Assembly: GCF_039680535.1 (NCBI RefSeq)
Contig: NZ_JBDKSS010000005.1
Location: 310,001-374,000 of the forward strand
DNA: 64,000 bases
Source of the DNA: Parvibaculum sp039680535
GTDB lineage: Bacteria > Pseudomonadota > Alphaproteobacteria > Parvibaculales > Parvibaculaceae
Direction of reading: 5' to 3'
Shown here: positions 60,804-64,000 of the stretch, in pieces
Layout: every line of letters begins with the position of its first letter
Numbering within the stretch: position 1 is the stretch's first letter
The notes under the pieces: generated by a model
Told to the model about the DNA's origin: nothing
Databases searched by the model: none
Seen by the model: only the letters and a program-made list of their open reading frames with translations
Made by a program: the position numbers and the translations under genes

Positions 60804-61595
60804 ATGGGCGACTTCACACGCATCGAGCGCGAGGGACGCGTGGCGATTGTGCATTTCGATCGCGGCGACAGCCTCAACGCGCTGTCCGCAGCGGCGATGC
60901 GCGAGCTTACCGCCGTTGCCCGCGGCTTCGAGGACGATCTCGAAACGACGGCTATCGTGCTTACGGGAACGAAGCGCTGCTTTTCGGCGGGCGCCGATCT
61001 CACCGATCCCGAGACCGCCTCTCGCAAGGAGAAGGGCCTGCTCGCCCGGCGTCACGCCATGAAGATCGGGCCCGACATGTGCGACGCATGGGAGCGGCTG
61101 GAACAGGTTACGATCGTTGCGGTGGAGGGCTTCTGCATCGGCGGCGGCGCGGCGCTGGCGGCGGCATGCGACATCCGCGTTGCGGCGAAGAGCGCCTATT
61201 TCCGCCTGCCGGAAATTCCGCTCGGCATGAACATGAGCTGGCACAGCAATCCGCGGCTGGTGAACCTGATGGGCCCGGCGCGGACCAAACTCTTCACCAT
61301 CCTCGGCGAGAAACTCCATGCGCCGCAGGCGCTCGAATGGGGCCTTGTCGAGGAGGTGGCGGAAGACGGAGCCGCGCTCGAGGCGGCGCTCGCGCTGGCG
61401 CGGAAATTTGCAGGCCTGCCGCCGGTCGCCGTGCGCATGTCCAAACAGTCGATCGACATGGCGGCCAAGGCGCTCAACGCCGCCGTCACCTATATGGACC
61501 GCGATCAGTTCGCGCTGACCGCGACCTCGAAGGATCAGCAGGAGGCGCTCAGCGCCTTCCTCGAAAAACGCAAACCAAACTTCACAGGAGAGTGA
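60804..61595 (+). CDS. Enoyl-CoA hydratase/isomerase, second of the operon
   Basis: 263 aa crotonase. HFDRGDSLNALSAAAMRELTAVA, KRCFSAGADLTDPETA, the GFCIGGGAALAAACDIRVAA oxyanion block and RLPEIPLGMNMSW are seen; QEALSAFLEKRKPNFTGE ends it. GGCGAGGGAAAC precedes the ATG; a longer frame upstream overlaps the previous gene and has no site. It differs from the first crotonase of the operon in the acid residues of the active site, so the two may do different steps. Confidence 0.92.
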   Translation: MGDFTRIEREGRVAIVHFDRGDSLNALSAAAMRELTAVARGFEDDLETTAIVLTGTKRCFSAGADLTDPETASRKEKGLLARRHAMKIGPDMCDAWERLEQVTIVAVEGFCIGGGAALAAACDIRVAAKSAYFRLPEIPLGMNMSWHSNPRLVNLMGPARTKLFTILGEKLHAPQALEWGLVEEVAEDGAALEAALALARKFAGLPPVAVRMSKQSIDMAAKALNAAVTYMDRDQFALTATSKDQQEALSAFLEKRKPNFTGE

Positions 61596-61596
61596 G

Positions 61597-62379
61597 ATGG
61601 CGGAACGCAAAGGACGCGTCGAAGGCAAGATGGCCTTCATCACGGGCGGCGCGCAAGGATTGGGAAAGGCGTCGGCGCTGATGCTGGCAAAGGAAGGCGC
61701 GAAGGTCACCGTCGCCGACATCAATGCGAAGGGCGTTGCCGCAGTGGCCGAAGAGATCAACGCGCTTTATCCGGGCAAGGCTTTCGCCGTTTCTCTCGAC
61801 GTCACGCGCGAGGATGAGTGGAAGGCGGCGCTCGCCGAGGCGGACAAGGCCATGGGCGGCATCAACGTGCTCTTCAACAATGCCGGCATCGGCGGCGGCA
61901 CGACGGTCGAGGACACGGATTTCGAGACCTTCAAGAGAGTGCAGGCGGTCGACGTGGATTCGGTGTTCCTCGGCTGCAAATATGCGATCCCCTACATGGT
62001 GCCGCATGCGCCGGGCTCGATCATCAATACCTCGTCCATCGCGGGTCTGATCGCCGGTCACAACATGGCCGCCTATAACGCCGCCAAGGCGGGCGTCTGG
62101 CTGCTGTCGAAGTCGGTGGCGCTCCACTGCGCCAAGCGCGGCTACCGCATCCGGTCGAACTCGATCCATCCGACCTTCATCGACACGCCGATCCTCGACG
62201 GCATGGCGCGCGGCATGTCCAGGGAAGAGCTGACCCGCAAGCTCGCCAAGCAGGTGCCGCTCGGCATCATCGGCGAGCCGGACGACATCGCCTATGCGGT
62301 CGTTTATCTCGCCTCCGACGAGTCGAAATTCATGACCGGCGCCGAGCTCAAGCTCGATGGCGGCATCAGCGCCATGTGA
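61597..62379 (+). CDS. Short-chain dehydrogenase/reductase
   Basis: 260 aa classical SDR. Nucleotide motif TGGAQGLGKA, VADIN with Asp favouring NAD, NNAGIGGG, catalytic Ser in NTSSIAG and YxxxK in YNAAK; the end is MTGAELKLDGGISAM. It probably oxidises a 3-hydroxyacyl-CoA or a cyclic alcohol. AGGAGAGTGAG precedes the ATG. Last gene of the operon; a hairpin follows. Confidence 0.95.
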   Translation: MAERKGRVEGKMAFITGGAQGLGKASALMLAKEGAKVTVADINAKGVAAVAEEINALYPGKAFAVSLDVTREDEWKAALAEADKAMGGINVLFNNAGIGGGTTVEDTDFETFKRVQAVDVDSVFLGCKYAIPYMVPHAPGSIINTSSIAGLIAGHNMAAYNAAKAGVWLLSKSVALHCAKRGYRIRSNSIHPTFIDTPILDGMARGMSREELTRKLAKQVPLGIIGEPDDIAYAVVYLASDESKFMTGAELKLDGGISAM

Positions 62380-62441
62380 TCGAGGCTCGGGCCGGACTGT
62401 GACCAAAATGTCCCTCGCCATCGCTTAAGGCGGCGGGGGAC

Positions 62442-62494
62442 ATAATTTCGCCTTCAGGCCGCCTTGAAACCGCGCGGCGCGAAGGCAAAATTAT
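62442..62494 (+). promoter_or_regulatory. Large hairpin before the GATase gene
   Basis: ATAATTTCGCCTTC (62442-62455) pairs with GAAGGCAAAATTAT (62481-62494) with one mismatch; an inner GCCGC/GCGGC adds to the stem. It ends 7 bp before the ATG at 62502 and would hide the short ribosome site. No T-run follows. It may stop or attenuate transcription coming from the upstream operon. Confidence 0.5.
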
Positions 62495-62501
62495 TTGAAG
62501 C

Positions 62502-63200
62502 ATGACCCGCCGCGTACTCATCATCCTCCATCAGGAGCGTTCCAATCCGGGCCGAGTGGCCCAGGAGCTGCGCGCGCGGGGTTGCGAACTCGATATTCGC
62601 CGTCCTTCGCTCGGCGATCCCTTGCCCCCGACCATGGATGAGCATTCGGCCGCCGTGATCTTCGGCGGGCCGATGAGCGCCAATGACAATCTCCCCTTCA
62701 TCCGTGCCGAGACGGACTGGATCTCCGTTCCGTTGAAAGAGGAGAAGCCCTATCTCGGCATCTGCCTCGGCGCGCAGCTCATGGCGAAAAATCTCGGCGC
62801 CCGCGTCTATGGCCGCGAGGATCAGCGCTGCGAAGTCGGTTATTTTCCGATCCGCCCGACCGAGCATGGCGAGCATCTCTTCGACAATCCGCAATATGTC
62901 TATCAATGGCATGGCGAAGGCTTCGACCTCCCGCGCGGCGCGGTGCAGCTTGCGGAGGGCGACGACTTTCCCGTGCAGGCCATGCGTTATGGCAAGTCGG
63001 CCTATGGCATTCAGTTTCATCCCGAACTGACGTCGTTGATGATGAATGCCTGGCTGATTATGGCGCGTCATCGCCTCGGCCAGCCGGGCGCGCAGCCCGA
63101 CGAGCATCATCGTATCGGCCGCATGCAATACGACGCCTCGCTCAAGGCATGGCTGTCGAACTTTCTCGATCACTGGCTTGGCGAGGCGCAGCCGGTCTGA
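62502..63200 (+). CDS. Class I glutamine amidotransferase-like protein
   Basis: 232 aa. The nucleophile elbow GICLGAQLMA (Cys88) and the IQFHPEL motif (His173, Glu175) give a full catalytic triad; FGGPMSAND is the oxyanion strand. No synthase domain is attached, so it may be a stand-alone GMP-synthase-like amidotransferase or a gamma-glutamyl hydrolase type. It is preceded by a hairpin and lies outside the acyl-CoA operon. Confidence 0.92.
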   Translation: MTRRVLIILHQERSNPGRVAQELRARGCELDIRRPSLGDPLPPTMDEHSAAVIFGGPMSANDNLPFIRAETDWISVPLKEEKPYLGICLGAQLMAKNLGARVYGREDQRCEVGYFPIRPTEHGEHLFDNPQYVYQWHGEGFDLPRGAVQLAEGDDFPVQAMRYGKSAYGIQFHPELTSLMMNAWLIMARHRLGQPGAQPDEHHRIGRMQYDASLKAWLSNFLDHWLGEAQPV

Positions 63201-63246
63201 TTTGCGCGGGCAAGGCGGTGGCGTTATCGTTGCGGCGAGTTCAGCC

Positions 63247-64000
63247 ATGAAAAGCCATATCGCGTTATCATCGACGACATCCGCGTTGCAGCGACTTGCT
63301 TTCCTTGCCGCTCTCGTCGTCGCGCCGGTTGCGCAAGCTGCCGATGTCGGCTTCGTCGGCCAGCGTTTCGAAGTGCGCCTTTCGGATCTTCCCGCGCCCT
63401 ATCAGTCGCTCGCGCAGTCGGATGCTGCGCCCGAGCCCGCGCATATTCCGGTTCAGCAGATACCCCGCGCGGAGGCGACGCTTCCGAAAGTGCCGCCTGG
63501 ATTCGAGGTTGGGATCTTTGCCGAGGGACTATCGGGGCCGCGCGAGATGGCGTCCGCGCGCGGTGGCGTCGTGTTCGTCTCGCAGATGCATGAGGGCAAT
63601 ATCGTCGCCTTGCGCGATGCAGACGGCGATGGCGTTGCCGAAACGACGTCCGTCTTTTCGTCGGGCTTCAGCGATCCTTCCGGAATCGCCTATGCGAACG
63701 GCGCGCTTTATGTCGCCGATCGCCGCGCGGTCTGGCGCATCGATTTCGATCCCGAGACGCTGAAGGCGAGCCCGCGCATCATGGTGACGCGGCCCGGGGC
63801 GCTCGGCAAGGGTGGCGGCCACATCACCCGCGAGCTTCTTTTTGCGCCCGACGGAAGCCATTTCTTCGTCTCCATCGGCAGCGAGACGAATGTCGGCGAA
63901 GATCCCGCCCCGCGTGCCTCGATACAGCTTTTCCGCGCCGACGGTCAGATGCAGTCAAGTGTCGCCACGGGACTTCGAAATCCGGTGGGCCTCGCATTCT
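63247..64000 (+). CDS. PQQ-dependent sugar (sorbosone) dehydrogenase-like protein, cut by the window end
   Basis: The frame opens with ATG at 63247 and is still open at 64000 (251 codons seen). A signal peptide (LAFLAALVVAPVAQAAD) is followed by a propeller-type domain: PPGFEVGIFAEGLSGPREMA, FVSQMHEGNIVALRDADGDGVAET, GIAYANGALYVADRRAVWRIDF, GGGHITRELLFAPDGSHFFVSIGSE, ATGLRNPVGLAF. These are the blocks of sorbosone/soluble glucose dehydrogenases with PQQ. Substrate unknown. The gene continues past the window. Confidence 0.87.
   Translation, partial: MKSHIALSSTTSALQRLAFLAALVVAPVAQAADVGFVGQRFEVRLSDLPAPYQSLAQSDAAPEPAHIPVQQIPRAEATLPKVPPGFEVGIFAEGLSGPREMASARGGVVFVSQMHEGNIVALRDADGDGVAETTSVFSSGFSDPSGIAYANGALYVADRRAVWRIDFDPETLKASPRIMVTRPGALGKGGGHITRELLFAPDGSHFFVSIGSETNVGEDPAPRASIQLFRADGQMQSSVATGLRNPVGLAF

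Overview
The window reads as chromosome of a GC-rich alphaproteobacterium. The evidence is the gene content and order: hemC/hemD followed by a mitofilin-like (Mic60) gene and a HemY-domain gene; purH next to a heparinase II/III-like gene, rpe and rsmB; a DUF1674 (SdhAF4-type) protein; GTTC-N7-GTTC as the LexA-type site; and a DUF1302/DUF1329/YCF48 trio of the kind found in degraders of hydrophobic carbon. A Parvibaculum-like hydrocarbon degrader would fit, but the genus is inference from gene content only.

Layout. 1-6.2 kb: a SEC-C protein, a GT87-type membrane glycosyltransferase and three MFS transporters, two of them tandem UMF1-family paralogues. 6.3-13 kb: housekeeping genes on the minus strand (purH, heparinase-like, rpe, rsmB, htpX), then DUF1674 and a secreted nuclease. 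14-17.8 kb: a RelE-type toxin/antitoxin pair, acs and a sulfotransferase. 17.8-22.5 kb: CoA transferase, GNAT, creatininase and the operon gpsA-yciI-EVE-Rieske. 22.5-24.2 kb: a TetR regulator and a small block of short membrane-protein genes ending in a strong terminator; it separates gpsA from tsaD. 24.2-31.1 kb: tsaD, hemC, hemD, Mic60-like, hemY, alpha/beta hydrolase.

31.2-40.5 kb is the main accessory region. A 9.2-kb integrative element sits in tRNA-Thr(CGU), bounded by a perfect 49-bp direct repeat. Its minus-strand half is an integrase/replication module: tyrosine integrase, two small genes, AlpA-like regulator, a 121-aa protein and a D5/SF3 helicase. Its plus-strand half carries short cargo genes: a zinc-ribbon protein preceded by a perfect SOS-box match, a lipoprotein, a membrane-anchored nuclease, two WYL-like proteins and a DUF4236 protein. 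Iteron-like repeats lie in a gene-free stretch of the element. No capsid, terminase or conjugation genes are visible, so it resembles a phage-satellite or mobilisable island.

40.6-51.5 kb: DUF2189 membrane protein, truncated haemoglobin, a three-gene orphan ParA operon, a kinase-like/dimethylglycine-dehydrogenase-like pair, a HugZ-type protein, an entericidin-like peptide, an S8 autotransporter protease and a PCu(A)C copper chaperone. 51.8-64 kb: three separately terminated genes for envelope proteins (DUF1302, DUF1329, YCF48), a five-gene beta-oxidation-type operon, a glutamine amidotransferase and a PQQ-dependent dehydrogenase-like gene cut by the window end. The envelope trio plus the acyl-CoA operon suggests uptake and CoA-dependent breakdown of a hydrophobic substrate.
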